DNA of 64,000 bases from Microbulbifer halophilus (lineage in GTDB: Bacteria > Pseudomonadota > Gammaproteobacteria > Pseudomonadales > Cellvibrionaceae), in assembly GCF_026183675.1 (NCBI RefSeq), contig NZ_JAPIVK010000026.1, positions 1 through 64,000 on the forward strand. The letters run 5' to 3'. Made by a program: the position numbers and the translations under genes. Shown here piece by piece: positions 16,698 to 25,820 of this stretch. Every line of letters starts with the position of its first letter. Position 1 is the stretch's first letter. Under the pieces are notes generated by a model. The model was not told the DNA's origin. It saw nothing but the letters and a program-made list of their open reading frames with translations, and made no database searches.

Positions 16698-18557
16698 ATG
16701 TCCGTATTTCGCAAACTCCTGATCGCCACCGCGGGGATGGCACTCACCGCCAGTGTCGCGGCAATGGAGAAAAGTGCCTTCGACCAGGCACTCGATGACC
16801 TGCCGAAAAACGACCCACCGGCGCGCCTGGCCGCGCTGCAGGATCTGCGCTACCGCTGGCTGATGGAGAGCCACCCGGAGAGCGCCACCTATGAGGGTTA
16901 CCCGGGTGTCGACACCCGCTGGACCGACACCTCCATGGACGGCATCGAGCGCCGCCGCGAGCAGACCCGCCGCCTGCTGGCAGCCAGCCGCCACCTCGAC
17001 ATCGACAGACTGCCGGAAGCCAGGCAGCTGGATTACCAGTTGCTGTACCAGGACCTGTTATCCGAGGTGAAGGGCTTCCAGTTCCCGGACCTCCTGCTGC
17101 CGGTCACGCATATGAGCGGTATCCAGCGCAATGTTCCGGGCGTGCTGAACAGCATGGCCAAGCGCAGCGAGTCCGATTACGACAAAATCCTCGAGCGCCT
17201 GGAAAAACTGCCGGAACTGGTGGCACAGACACGGGCGCTGATGGAGCTGGGCCTGGAGAGGAAAATCACCCCGCCGCAGATCACCCTGCGCGACCTGCCG
17301 GGCCAAATCCGCGCGCTGATTCCCGACGAGCCCAAGCGGAGCCCGCTGCTGAAAGCCTTCAACGAGATGCCCGACAGCATTTCCGCCGGCACCCGGCGCC
17401 GCCTGCAGCAGCGGGCCGACGCGCTCTATCACAAGGAACTGGTGCCCGCCTGGCGCGGCCTGGTGGAGTTTGTCGAGCGCGATTACATTCCCGGCGCCGC
17501 CGTGGACACCGCCTTTACCAACAGGCCCGACGGCCTGCGCTGGTATGCCCACAAGGTGCGCGAAAACACCACCACCGACCTGAGCCCGGAAGAGATCCAC
17601 CGCATCGGCCTGTCCGAGGTGCAACGCATCCGCGCCGAGATGGACAAGGTAATCGACAGGACCGGCTTCGACGGCGACTTCAAGGCATTCACCGAATTCC
17701 TGCGCACCGATCCGCAGTTCTACTACCAGGATGAAGAGGAACTGCTGAAAAACTACCGCGATATCGCCAAGCGCATCGACGGCGAGCTGCCGGCGCTGTT
17801 CGGCAAGCTGCCGCGCCTGCCCTACGGCGTAAAACCGATCCCGGCCTACGCGGAGAAGTCCCAGACTACCGCCTACTACATGCCCGGCTCCAATGAGGCC
17901 GGCCGTGCGGGCGTCTTCTTTGCCAATACCTACAACCTGCCCAGCCGCCCGAAATGGGAAATGGAAGCGCTGACCGTGCACGAGGCCATGCCCGGCCACC
18001 ACCTGCAGATAGCGCTGGCCCAGGAGCAGGACGACCTGCACCCGCTGCGCCGCACCAAGTTCTACACCGCCTTCGTGGAGGGCTGGGGCCTCTACTCCGA
18101 GAGCCTCGGCCACGACCTGGGGCTCTACAAGGATCCCTACAGCAAGTTCGGCGCCCTGAGCTACGACATGTGGCGCGCCGTGCGCCTGGTGGTAGACACC
18201 GGCATGCACCAGCTGGGCTGGAGCCGCGAGCAAGCGATCGAGTACTTCGCCAGCAACAGCGCCAAGCCGATCCACGATATCACCGTGGAAATCGACCGCT
18301 ACCTGGTCTGGCCCGGTCAGGCGCTGGCCTACAAACTGGGGCAGTTGAAGATCAAGGAGCTGCGCGCGAAAGCGGAGGAAGCGCTGGCGGATGATTTCGA
18401 TATCCGCAGTTTCCACGACCAGCTGTTAAGCGCCGGTGCACTGCCGCTGAATGTACTGGAGGCGCGGATGGACGGCTGGATCGCAGATCGGGGCGGCGAG
18501 ACAGCCGCGGCGCCGAACGAGCCGGCCCAGGCGGGTGAAGTGACACCCAGTAGCTGA
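16698..18557 (+). CDS. DUF885-family exported metalloprotein (putative peptidase)
   Basis: A 619-residue protein with a signal peptide (MSVFRKLLIATAGMALTASV). It carries the DUF885 zinc motif HEAMPGHHLQ (His428, Glu429, His434) and the downstream EGWGLYSESLGHDLGLY segment. It is helical throughout, as expected for this neutral-metallopeptidase-like family. A ribosome binding site (GAGGGG) precedes the ATG. No operon partner follows: its 3' side is the left terminator of repeat element A. Substrates of DUF885 proteins are mostly unknown. A periplasmic or secreted peptidase is the best guess. Confidence 0.88.
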   Translation: MSVFRKLLIATAGMALTASVAAMEKSAFDQALDDLPKNDPPARLAALQDLRYRWLMESHPESATYEGYPGVDTRWTDTSMDGIERRREQTRRLLAASRHLDIDRLPEARQLDYQLLYQDLLSEVKGFQFPDLLLPVTHMSGIQRNVPGVLNSMAKRSESDYDKILERLEKLPELVAQTRALMELGLERKITPPQITLRDLPGQIRALIPDEPKRSPLLKAFNEMPDSISAGTRRRLQQRADALYHKELVPAWRGLVEFVERDYIPGAAVDTAFTNRPDGLRWYAHKVRENTTTDLSPEEIHRIGLSEVQRIRAEMDKVIDRTGFDGDFKAFTEFLRTDPQFYYQDEEELLKNYRDIAKRIDGELPALFGKLPRLPYGVKPIPAYAEKSQTTAYYMPGSNEAGRAGVFFANTYNLPSRPKWEMEALTVHEAMPGHHLQIALAQEQDDLHPLRRTKFYTAFVEGWGLYSESLGHDLGLYKDPYSKFGALSYDMWRAVRLVVDTGMHQLGWSREQAIEYFASNSAKPIHDITVEIDRYLVWPGQALAYKLGQLKIKELRAKAEEALADDFDIRSFHDQLLSAGALPLNVLEARMDGWIADRGGETAAAPNEPAQAGEVTPSS

Positions 18558-18580
18558 GCCCTCCCCCCCCTTCACCGTAG

Positions 18581-18606
18581 GGGCGAACCTTGTGTTCGCC
18601 CTTTTT
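18581..18606 (+). terminator. Terminator forming the left end of element A
   Basis: The stem GGGCGAAC/GTTCGCCC (8 bp) with a 5-nt loop is followed by TTTTT. It is placed 24 bases after the DUF885 stop and ends that transcript. Confidence 0.85.
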
Positions 18607-18982
18607 GATTGTGGCTCCATTAACCTTTTTGTTGTTAGAGAGTTCGGTGGCGGCGCTGCTACCGGTATGGGTTTGCCAGACACGCTGTAAATACGTCCCT
18701 GTACGCTCTAATCGGCATCCATGCCTCATAAGGTCTGGCAAACCCATACCGGTAGCAGCGCCTTCGCATCGACACTAGAGCTCTATTTGACTATCTGGAT
18801 TGTTCGAAAAGAACACCAAAGCCGATGCAAAGGCCCTGCTGCCGGGAACACCTTGTGGGACTGTCTGCGAGAGGGACCTCGCGGACAAGCCTCCAGGGAT
18901 GGATTTACGGCGTGTCCCACAAGGTGTTCCCGGCAGCAGGGCCGCCCCTGAACCTGCTTACGCTACTTGGTTTCGGTGCCAC

Positions 18983-19010
18983 AAAAAAAGGGCGAACACC
19001 AGGTTCGCCC
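18983..19010 (-). terminator. Terminator forming the right end of element A
   Basis: On the minus strand the same 8-bp stem GGGCGAAC/GTTCGCCC is followed by seven T's. It lies just past the rsgA stop and ends that transcript. It is the inverted copy of the left end. Confidence 0.85.
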
Positions 19011-19029
19011 CCACATTAGTAACGGCAGA

Positions 19030-20154
19030 TCAGTCCCCACACTGTTTGCGCGACCGCGCATGGCTCTGCACTGCGCGGTAGAACTGCCCCAGCGCCCGAT
19101 CCCCGGCGCGCTGCTCGGCCAGGGTGCGATTGTTGCGCGCCATTTCCCGCTTCAGCTTGCGCCAGTTCCGCAGGCGCCGTTCGTCCAGTTCGCCGGACTC
19201 CAGCGCCGCCCGAACGGTACAGCCCGGTTCGCTTTCGTGCCGGCAGTCGGAGAAACGGCAATCCTCTGCGAGACGACCAATGTCGTCGAAGGTTGCCGCC
19301 AGGCCCTGGGCCACATTCGCCAGCCCCAGTTCGCGCATGCCCGGACTGTCCAACAGCAGGCCGCCATCCGGCAGCGGGTAGAGTGCACGGTGGCGAGTGG
19401 TGTGCCGGCCCTTGCTGTCGTCTTCGCGGATACCGGCCGTGGCTGCCCGCTCCGAATCGGACAGGGTATTCAGCAGCGTCGATTTGCCCACCCCGGAAGA
19501 TCCCAGCAGCGCCACCGTCTCACCGGCGGCACACCAGTCGCGCAGCGGCGCGACGCTGTCCGCATCCAGCGCATTGACCATCGCCAGCGGCAGATCCCCG
19601 TGGTCGCGCAGGGCGTCTGTGTAGACAGACGTATCATCGCACTGGTCCATCCTGGTCAGCACCAGGCAGGCCCGGCAACCGGCCTCCCGCACCAGCGCCA
19701 GATAGCGCTCGATACGTGACAGATTGAAGTCGTCATTGCACGACGACACCATCAGCACACTATCGATATTGGCAGCGATCAGCTGCGAGCGCGACGCGCC
19801 CGGCGCCATGCGCTGAAAGAGGCTGCTGCGCTCCAGCATGCGCTGCGGCCGGCGCGACTCTCGCGCCAGCAACAGCCAGTCGCCGACCGTGGGGCGCTGT
19901 TCGGTCTCCAGCTCCCGGGGCAGTAGCGCCAACGGCAGTGGCTCATCGCCCGACTCGCCGCTGACATCGAGCTGGCTGCGGTGCACCGCCATCACGCGCA
20001 CCGGCTCGCTGTCGCTCAACTCTTCCAGTGTCAGCTGCTGTTGGAAAAACGGCTTCCAGCCCAGACACTGCAGCGCCGATGGGGCGGGTTTTGCGTCGGA
20101 TACAGAAGCGCCGCGCCCGAAGCGGGGGCGGCGGGAAATCAGTGATCTACTCAA
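19030..20154 (-). CDS. rsgA: Small ribosomal subunit biogenesis GTPase
   Basis: A 374-residue circularly permuted GTPase that helps mature the 30S subunit. An N-terminal OB-fold (about residues 30-105) is followed by the permuted GTPase: G4 LTRMDQCD, then the P-loop GSSGVGKST with Lys224, then G3 DSPGMRELG. The C-terminal zinc motif CRFSDCRHESEPGC is complete. The N-terminal LGWKPFFQQQ puts it in the RsgA subgroup often present as a second copy beside the orn-linked gene. It faces the DUF885 gene across element A. Confidence 0.93.
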   Translation of the reverse strand: MSRSLISRRPRFGRGASVSDAKPAPSALQCLGWKPFFQQQLTLEELSDSEPVRVMAVHRSQLDVSGESGDEPLPLALLPRELETEQRPTVGDWLLLARESRRPQRMLERSSLFQRMAPGASRSQLIAANIDSVLMVSSCNDDFNLSRIERYLALVREAGCRACLVLTRMDQCDDTSVYTDALRDHGDLPLAMVNALDADSVAPLRDWCAAGETVALLGSSGVGKSTLLNTLSDSERAATAGIREDDSKGRHTTRHRALYPLPDGGLLLDSPGMRELGLANVAQGLAATFDDIGRLAEDCRFSDCRHESEPGCTVRAALESGELDERRLRNWRKLKREMARNNRTLAEQRAGDRALGQFYRAVQSHARSRKQCGD

Positions 20155-20721
20155 GGTAGTAACCCTCTATGTCTCGATACACAGGGGTTTCCTCTGGTGG
20201 GGAAGCCCGACAATCAGGAAGAATCCTGTGCCGGGCGCAGGTCCGAGCCGAGTGGTTTACTGGCTCCAGGAGGCCCGGCGAAGGCTGGATACAATCATCT
20301 GCTGTCCTCCGCTGGTGAATAATCGACCGTAATTTAGCACCGGTGCCAACACCGCACAATGGCCCATAAAAGAAAAGCCGGCATTAAGCCGGCCTTCGAT
20401 ATCCGATCACAGCGGGTGCATCACCTTTCTCGACCCACCGTAACCTGATGCTTTTGAGTATAGCCGCCGGGGAAGGTTCCGTTGGGGAAATCCCCGCTGC
20501 GCTTTACTCGGAAATCATAGTGCCCCCGGCAGGTTGCCACGCCGTGACGTTTTTATAAAAGTTTTGTGACAGGCATCCCGCTTTCTCGGCAACCGGCCCC
20601 CGTGCGCCATCTACTCCCCCCGGGGTGGGAGGCCCCACCCCAACCACTGCGTTTCAATGGTTGCGGGATGATGTCTCTACCCGACTTTCAACCGCATAAA
20701 AATAATCAGGGAGACGCCTCG
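20155..20721. other. Divergent intergenic region between rsgA and the pullulanase gene
   Basis: About 570 bases. It holds the orphan minus-strand terminator at 20370-20396, and between 20400 and 20560 a GC-rich stretch with several possible short stems (GGGGATTTCCCC on the minus strand). An open frame with a GTG at 20566 continues into the pullulanase gene, but its first 52 codons have no signal-peptide character. Otherwise this is promoter DNA. Confidence 0.45.
20370..20396 (-). terminator. Intrinsic terminator upstream of rsgA with no gene behind it
   Basis: On the minus strand GCCGGC-TTAAT-GCCGGC is followed by TTTTCTTTTA. It points toward rsgA, whose start is 215 bases further on. No minus-strand gene lies upstream; the next gene is the plus-strand pullulanase. 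It is either the end of a small RNA transcribed from about 20400-20560 or a leader attenuator. Confidence 0.65.
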
Positions 20722-23700
20722 ATGCGATCGATGAAAACCGCAGTTGCGCGCCTGCGCGCGCCGTTTCTGTTGAGCGGCCTGTTCGCCGCCATCCACTTAC
20801 CGGCGCAAGGCGCCGATACCCCCGACCCCGCGGCGGTCAATATTCCAGGCTCCATTCAGAGCCAGATCGGTTGCCCCGGCGACTGGCAGCCGGAGTGCGC
20901 CGTCAGCATGTTGACCTACGACCCCGCAGACGACAAATGGCGCGGCCGCTTTTTCATTCCCGCCGGCGACTGGGAGTACAAGGCGGCCTTGAATGGAAGC
21001 TGGAATGAAAACTACGGCCAGAACGCCGTACGCAACGGCGGCAATATCCCGCTCAACCTGGCCACCGGCCGCCAGGTCAAATTCATTTACGACCACGAGA
21101 GCCACTGGATCGCCGACGATGTGAACGCCACCATCGCCACCGCCGCCGGCAACTTCCAGAGCCAGCTCGACTGCCCCGGCAATTGGCAGCCGGACTGCCT
21201 GGCCAGCTGGATGCAGGATGCCGATGGCGACGGCATCTACACCTTCATCACCGATGGCCTGAGTGCCGGTAGTTACGAGTTCAAGGTGGCCCTCAACGAA
21301 AACTGGGACCAAAGCTACGGCAAAGACGGCGACAATCTGCCCTTTACCGTGGCGGCGGATAACGACGAAATCTATTTCGCCTTCGATCCGATCAGCAAGC
21401 AGGTCAGCGTCAGTGCCGACGGCATTCCCCGCGGCGATCTCAGCCTAGACAGGGCGCACTGGGTCGATGCCGAGACTTTCGCCTGGAATATTGCCGTCAA
21501 TCCCGGCGATACCGTCAAGCTGCATTACAGCGCCGACGCCGAGCTGCAGTTGGGGGCAGACGGCGTCAGTGGCGACGGTGAGGTAACGCTTGAGTATCTG
21601 GGCGACCAGCTCGGTGGCGAGGCCGGGCAGAAATTCCCGCACCTGTCCGACTTCACCGCGCTACAGCTGCCCACCGGCAGCCCGTCGCTCACCGAGCTGG
21701 TTACCAGACAGCTGGCACTGGCGGTCTACGGGGAAGACGGCAAGGTGCGCGATGCCACCGGTGTACAACTGGCCGGCGCCCTCGACGACCGCTTCTACTA
21801 CGACGGCGAGCTGGGCGCCCGGGTCGGCGAAAATGGTGTGCATTTCAACCTCTGGGCGCCCACCGCGCGCTCGGTCAAATTGCACCTGTTCAGTGACGCG
21901 TCCGCAGAGGCCGCGGATCGGGTCGTGTCGATGACCCGCGATGCGGACACCGGCGTCTGGTCCGCCGACGTGGGCACCGACTGGGATCGCAAATTCTACC
22001 TGTACGAAGTCGAAGTCTATTCCTACTTCAGCCGCGAGGAGGAAACCAACCTGGTTACCGACCCCTACTCCCTGAGCCTGTCGATCAACAGTGGCAAGAG
22101 CCAGATCGTCAACCTCGACGACCGCGACCTGAAACCCCGCGGCTGGGACCGGTTGCGCAAACCGCCGCTGGAGCGCCCGGAAGACATTTCCGTCTACGAG
22201 CTGCACGTGCGGGATTTCAGCATCGAGGACGGGACCGTCGACGAAACGGCGCGCGGCACCTTCGCCGCCTTTGCCGATCGCCGCAGCCGCGGTATGCGCC
22301 ACCTGAAAAGGCTGTCCCGTTCCGGCCTGACCCATGTGCACCTGCTGCCGGCTTTCGACTTTGCCACCGTCAATGAAGACCGCTCGCAACAGGAGCGGAC
22401 ACCGGATCTGTCCGACTTTGCGCCCGACAGCACCGAGCAGCAGGCGGCGGTCAATGCGGTGCGCGATACGGACGGCTTCAACTGGGGCTACGATCCGCTG
22501 CACTTCACCGTGCCGGAAGGCAGCTACAGCACGGAACCGGACGGCACCGCCCGCATCCGCGAATTCCGCCAGATGGTGCAGGCGCTGTCCCGCTCCAATC
22601 TGCGTGTGATCATGGATGTGGTCTACAACCACACCAGCTCCTTCGGCCAGTACGACAACTCCGTGCTGGATAAAATCGTGCCCGGCTACTACCACCGCCG
22701 CAACGGCGAGGGCGCCGTGGAGATGAGCAGCTGCTGCGCCAACACCGCCAGCGAACACGCGATGATGGAAAAGCTGATGCTGGACTCGCTGGAAACCTGG
22801 GCCAGCGCCTACAAGGTGGACGGTTTCCGCTTCGACCTGATGGGCCATCACAGCCTGGACAATATCCTCAAGGCCAAAGCCCGGCTGCAGACACTGACGC
22901 CGGAGGAAGACGGCGTGGAAGGTGACAGCATCTACCTCTACGGCGAGGGCTGGAATTTCGGCGAAGTGGCCGACGACGCCCGCTTCGTGCAGGCGCGCCA
23001 GTGGAATATGGCCGGCTCCGGTGTGGGTACCTTCAACGACCGCATCCGCGACAGCGTGCGCGGCGGCAACCCGTTCGACGGTTACGAGGAGCAGGGTTTT
23101 GGCAACGGCCTGTTTACCGATTCCAACGGAAAGTTCGGTGGCGGGGACGAGCGCGCAACACTGCTGACCCTGGCCGACAAGGTACGCATCTCCCTGGCCG
23201 GCAACTTGGCCGACTATCCCCTGGAAGACTCCAACGGCAATATGATTACCGGTGCCGAACTGGTCTACAACGGCCAGCCCACCGGCTACACCGCCGACCC
23301 GCAGGAGTCGATCAACTATATCGCCGCCCACGACAACGAGACCCTGTTCGACAGTGTGCAGATCAAGGCACCGGCCGATGCGTCGCTGGCGGAGCGGATG
23401 CGCATGCACAGCTTCAGCAACTCGCTGGTGCTGTTCGCCCAGGGCATTCCGTTTATTCACGCCGGGCAGGAATTCCTGCGCTCCAAATCCCTGGATCGGG
23501 ACAGCTACAATTCCGGCGACTGGTTCAATGCGCTGGATTTCAGTTTCAGGACCGGCAACTGGGGCAAAGGCCTGCCGATTGCGGACAAGAACGAGGACAA
23601 GTGGCCGCTGATGGCACCGCTGCTGGCCGCCCCGGAACTGGCGCCGGAGCGCAAACACCGCCTCTGGTCCATCGCCCTGTTCCGCGAGCAACTGGCGATC

Positions 23701-24078
23701 CGCAACAGCTCGCCGCTGTTCCGCCTGCCCGATGCAGAGTCGGTGGAAAAGCACCTGAGTTTCCTCAACACCGGTCCGGAACAGGTGCCCGGTCTGATTG
23801 CGATGCAACTGCGGGATACGGAAGGGGATATTGACCCCCGCTACGAGCGTATTCTGGTGCTGTTCAACGGCGACGATGACGCGGTTGAGTTCAGTCACGA
23901 CAGTTTGCGCGGCAGCCACCTGATGTTGCACCCGAGACAGTGGGTTTCCGCCGACTGGCGTCTACATCAAGCAGACTTCGATCGCCACAGCGGCACCTTC
24001 ACCCTGCCCGGGCGCAGTACTGTGGTTTTTGTGAAGAAGCGACGCGGTGGATGGAAGCTGCCGTGGCTGTGGGATTAA
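20722..24078 (+). CDS. Pullulanase-type alpha-1,6-glucosidase (GH13) with two X25 modules
   Basis: A 1118-residue exported enzyme that debranches pullulan or starch. I start it at MRSMKTAVARLRAPFLL (signal peptide), preceded by AGGGAGA. Two homologous X25-type modules follow at about residues 38-130 and 135-220, each with a C-PG-(D/N)WQP-(E/D)C pattern, then a pullulanase N-terminal domain, a CBM48 module (FNLWAPTARSVKLHLF) and the GH13 barrel. Catalytic residues are Asp705 in FRFDLMGHH, Glu742 in YGEGWNFGE and Asp871 in AAHDNETLFD. YDPLHFTVPEGSYS is the pullulanase signature. The C-terminal domain begins around residue 1000. There is no lipobox, so it is probably secreted or periplasmic. Confidence 0.94.
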   Translation: MRSMKTAVARLRAPFLLSGLFAAIHLPAQGADTPDPAAVNIPGSIQSQIGCPGDWQPECAVSMLTYDPADDKWRGRFFIPAGDWEYKAALNGSWNENYGQNAVRNGGNIPLNLATGRQVKFIYDHESHWIADDVNATIATAAGNFQSQLDCPGNWQPDCLASWMQDADGDGIYTFITDGLSAGSYEFKVALNENWDQSYGKDGDNLPFTVAADNDEIYFAFDPISKQVSVSADGIPRGDLSLDRAHWVDAETFAWNIAVNPGDTVKLHYSADAELQLGADGVSGDGEVTLEYLGDQLGGEAGQKFPHLSDFTALQLPTGSPSLTELVTRQLALAVYGEDGKVRDATGVQLAGALDDRFYYDGELGARVGENGVHFNLWAPTARSVKLHLFSDASAEAADRVVSMTRDADTGVWSADVGTDWDRKFYLYEVEVYSYFSREEETNLVTDPYSLSLSINSGKSQIVNLDDRDLKPRGWDRLRKPPLERPEDISVYELHVRDFSIEDGTVDETARGTFAAFADRRSRGMRHLKRLSRSGLTHVHLLPAFDFATVNEDRSQQERTPDLSDFAPDSTEQQAAVNAVRDTDGFNWGYDPLHFTVPEGSYSTEPDGTARIREFRQMVQALSRSNLRVIMDVVYNHTSSFGQYDNSVLDKIVPGYYHRRNGEGAVEMSSCCANTASEHAMMEKLMLDSLETWASAYKVDGFRFDLMGHHSLDNILKAKARLQTLTPEEDGVEGDSIYLYGEGWNFGEVADDARFVQARQWNMAGSGVGTFNDRIRDSVRGGNPFDGYEEQGFGNGLFTDSNGKFGGGDERATLLTLADKVRISLAGNLADYPLEDSNGNMITGAELVYNGQPTGYTADPQESINYIAAHDNETLFDSVQIKAPADASLAERMRMHSFSNSLVLFAQGIPFIHAGQEFLRSKSLDRDSYNSGDWFNALDFSFRTGNWGKGLPIADKNEDKWPLMAPLLAAPELAPERKHRLWSIALFREQLAIRNSSPLFRLPDAESVEKHLSFLNTGPEQVPGLIAMQLRDTEGDIDPRYERILVLFNGDDDAVEFSHDSLRGSHLMLHPRQWVSADWRLHQADFDRHSGTFTLPGRSTVVFVKKRRGGWKLPWLWD

Positions 24079-24095
24079 GCCGCGGCTGACCGTAG

Positions 24096-24121
24096 GGGCG
24101 AACCTTGTGTTCGCCCTTTTT
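24096..24121 (+). terminator. Terminator forming the left end of element B
   Basis: GGGCGAAC-CTTGT-GTTCGCCC is followed by TTTTT, 17 bases after the pullulanase stop. It is identical in stem and loop to the left end of element A. Confidence 0.85.
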
Positions 24122-24494
24122 GCTGGCCTCGAACCAGTTATCGTAAGCAAACTCAGTGGCGGCCCTGCTGCCGGGAGCACCTTGTGGGACACGCCGTGAA
24201 TCCATCCCTGGAGGCTTGTCTGCGAGGTCCCTCTCGCAGACAGTCCCACAAGGTGCTCCCGGCAGCAGGGCCTTCGCATCGGCCTCAGTATTCTTTTTGA
24301 ACAATCTGGGTAGCCAAATAGAACTCGAATGTCGATGCGAAGGCGCTGATACCGATAGCGGTTTGTCAGACCTTATGAGACAGGGATGTCGATTAGAGCG
24401 TACAGGGATGTATTCACCGCGTGTCTGGCAAACCGCTATCGGTAGCAGCGCCGCTACCAAACTTGCTAACGAGGACTACCCCCGGGGCGAAATC

Positions 24495-24520
24495 AAAAAG
24501 GGCGAACACAAGGTTCGCCC
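24495..24520 (-). terminator. Terminator forming the right end of element B
   Basis: On the minus strand GGGCGAAC-CTTGT-GTTCGCCC is followed by TTTTT. It lies 25 bases past the ribA stop and would end the long rib-nusB-thiL-pgpA transcript. Confidence 0.85.
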
Positions 24521-24544
24521 CTACAGGTGAATGGCCGGCTTCGG

Positions 24545-25150
24545 CTATTCCTGGTCTTCATCGTCTTCGAACAGATGCCCGAGCTTGCCCTTCTTGGTGG
24601 AGAGGTATTTGACGTTATGCGGGTTGCGGCCGGTCTGGTGTGGCAGGCGCTCCGCGACTTCGATGCCCAAGTCTTCCAGCGCCTTCACCTTTTTCGGGTT
24701 GTTGGTCATCAGGCGGATGGATTTTACCTTCAGGTGGTCCAGCATCGCCTGCAGGATGGAGTAGTCGCGCATATCGGCGCCGAAACCGAGCTGTTCGTTG
24801 GCTTCCACCGTATCGGCGCCGCAGTCCTGCAGGTGATAGGCGCGGATCTTGTTCAGCAGGCCGATACCGCGGCCCTCCTGGCGCAGGTAGAAAACCGCAC
24901 CGCGCCCCTCGATGGCAATCCGGTGCAGGGCGTGCTGCAGCTGGGCGCCGCAGTCACAGCGCAGGGAGAAAAGCGCATCGCCGGTCAGGCACTCGGAGTG
25001 GATGCGGGCCAGTAGCGGCTCGTCGGTTCCCGCGTCCCCCATGGTCAGCACCAGGTGCTCCTTGCCGGTCTCCACTTCCTCGAAGCCGTGCATTTCAAAC
25101 ATGCCCCAGGGAGTCGGCAGCTTGGAGGATTCCACGTAACGAATGGTCAA
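24545..25150 (-). CDS. ribA: GTP cyclohydrolase II
   Basis: A 201-residue zinc enzyme that opens GTP to the first riboflavin intermediate. All catalytic features are present: zinc ligands Cys54, Cys65 and Cys67 in [18 protein letters not shown], the [12 protein letters not shown] loop, and the C-terminal TNNPKK guanine-binding motif. It is the last gene of the minus-strand run and the only functional RibA here, since the RibA-like half of RibBX (28308-29423) lacks these residues. Confidence 0.97.
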   Translation of the reverse strand: MTIRYVESSKLPTPWGMFEMHGFEEVETGKEHLVLTMGDAGTDEPLLARIHSECLTGDALFSLRCDCGAQLQHALHRIAIEGRGAVFYLRQEGRGIGLLNKIRAYHLQDCGADTVEANEQLGFGADMRDYSILQAMLDHLKVKSIRLMTNNPKKVKALEDLGIEVAERLPHQTGRNPHNVKYLSTKKGKLGHLFEDDEDQE

Positions 25151-25166
25151 GTTGATACCTCTGTGT

Positions 25167-25799
25167 TCAATTCCGCGCGCGCAGAATCAGCATGCCGCGC
25201 TGCTGTTCCATATCCACCCGGCTGAGAAAGCTGTTGCCAAGCAGAGTGGTTTCGGGAAAGTCGTCCGGCAGTACCGTGGCTTCCACATTGTGCACCTTGA
25301 TACCGCCGATGGTGACGCTGTTCAGATTCAGTTTATAGCCGCGGGCCACACCGCTGGCGGTGGATACCTGGATCGGCTGTGCCCGGTCCAGGTCCAGCCC
25401 GAGACTGCGGGCCGTCGGGTAATTGAAGGCAACACTGGTCGCGCCGGTATCCACCATCACCGGTACGCGGCGGCCATTGACCCACACCCGGGTACTGAAA
25501 TGGCCCTGCTTGTCCGCCACCAATCGCACCTCGGGGCGCTTGGAGCGCGCATAGCTGGCCGCCACCGGTGCATCCAGGGTCAGCTTCTGTTGCCGCCCGT
25601 CCACCGCAACGCGCGCGTAATCGGTGGTCGCCTCCAGCAGTTTCACCCCCTCCGGTGACGACTGCCCCGCTTTCAGCAGCCGCTGCTCGCCGTCTATCTC
25701 CAGCATGGCGCTGCTGCCGAAGAGGCCCTTCAACTGTACCTGCTGGGCCGCGGCCGCCAGTGGCAGCAGGCACAGCAGTGAGAGCAAAAAATTACGCAT
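25167..25799 (-). CDS. Exported retropepsin-like aspartic protease
   Basis: A 210-residue protein with a signal peptide ([19 protein letters not shown]); I use this ATG rather than the one at 25817. The C-terminal half is a clan AA aspartic protease domain with the active-site motif [13 protein letters not shown] (Asp117) and a second half ending [12 protein letters not shown]. Like other single-domain retropepsins it should work as a dimer. It sits 17 bases from ribA and 21 from pgpA in the same direction, so it is co-transcribed with housekeeping genes. Its target in the periplasm is unknown. Confidence 0.85.
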   Translation of the reverse strand: MRNFLLSLLCLLPLAAAAQQVQLKGLFGSSAMLEIDGEQRLLKAGQSSPEGVKLLEATTDYARVAVDGRQQKLTLDAPVAASYARSKRPEVRLVADKQGHFSTRVWVNGRRVPVMVDTGATSVAFNYPTARSLGLDLDRAQPIQVSTASGVARGYKLNLNSVTIGGIKVHNVEATVLPDDFPETTLLGNSFLSRVDMEQQRGMLILRARN

Positions 25800-25820
25800 T
25801 GGAATTCCCTTCCCCACCGA

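Larger units (their letters stand above)
18577..19013. repeat. Mirror element A: 437-bp composite repeat with terminator ends and two large palindromes
   Basis: The ends are inverted copies of GTAGGGGCGAACC / GGTTCGCCCCCAC. Inside are palindrome P1 (arms 18652-18681 and 18733-18762, 30 bp, perfect), a linker flanked by CCTTCGCATCG and CGATGCAAAGG, and palindrome P2 (arms 18832-18861 and 18914-18943, 30 bp, perfect). The whole unit is the reverse complement of element B at 24092-24524, with clear homology across linker and flanks. It fills the gap between the DUF885 gene and rsgA, which converge. Short open frames inside (for instance PCCREHLVGLSARGTS) follow the palindrome and are not genes. 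It has no transposase, so if mobile it is non-autonomous. Confidence 0.85.
24092..24524. repeat. Mirror element B: 433-bp composite repeat, reverse complement of element A
   Basis: The ends GTAGGGGCGAACC and GGTTCGCCCCTAC are perfect inverted repeats. The order inside is reversed relative to element A: P2 first (arms 24161-24190 and 24243-24272, perfect), then the linker, then P1 (arms 24342-24371 and 24423-24452, two mismatches). It fills the convergent gap between the pullulanase gene and ribA. The arms differ from element A at matched positions on both sides, so pairing is kept. No coding potential is credible. Confidence 0.85.

Noticed and set aside
14266-16743. 825-residue open frame antisense to ispA-dxs
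   Set aside because: A by-product of GC-rich codon bias opposite dxs. It has low-complexity His/Gln/Val/Gly-rich translation and no domain, while dxs is unmistakable.
18721-19081. Short overlapping frames in mirror elements A and B (peptides such as PCCREHLVGLSARGTS)
   Set aside because: They run across the palindrome arms, lack ribosome binding sites and appear on both strands. They reflect the palindrome, not a protein.
21661-23931. 756-residue open frame antisense to the pullulanase
   Set aside because: The same shadow effect. The sense strand encodes a full GH13 catalytic set.
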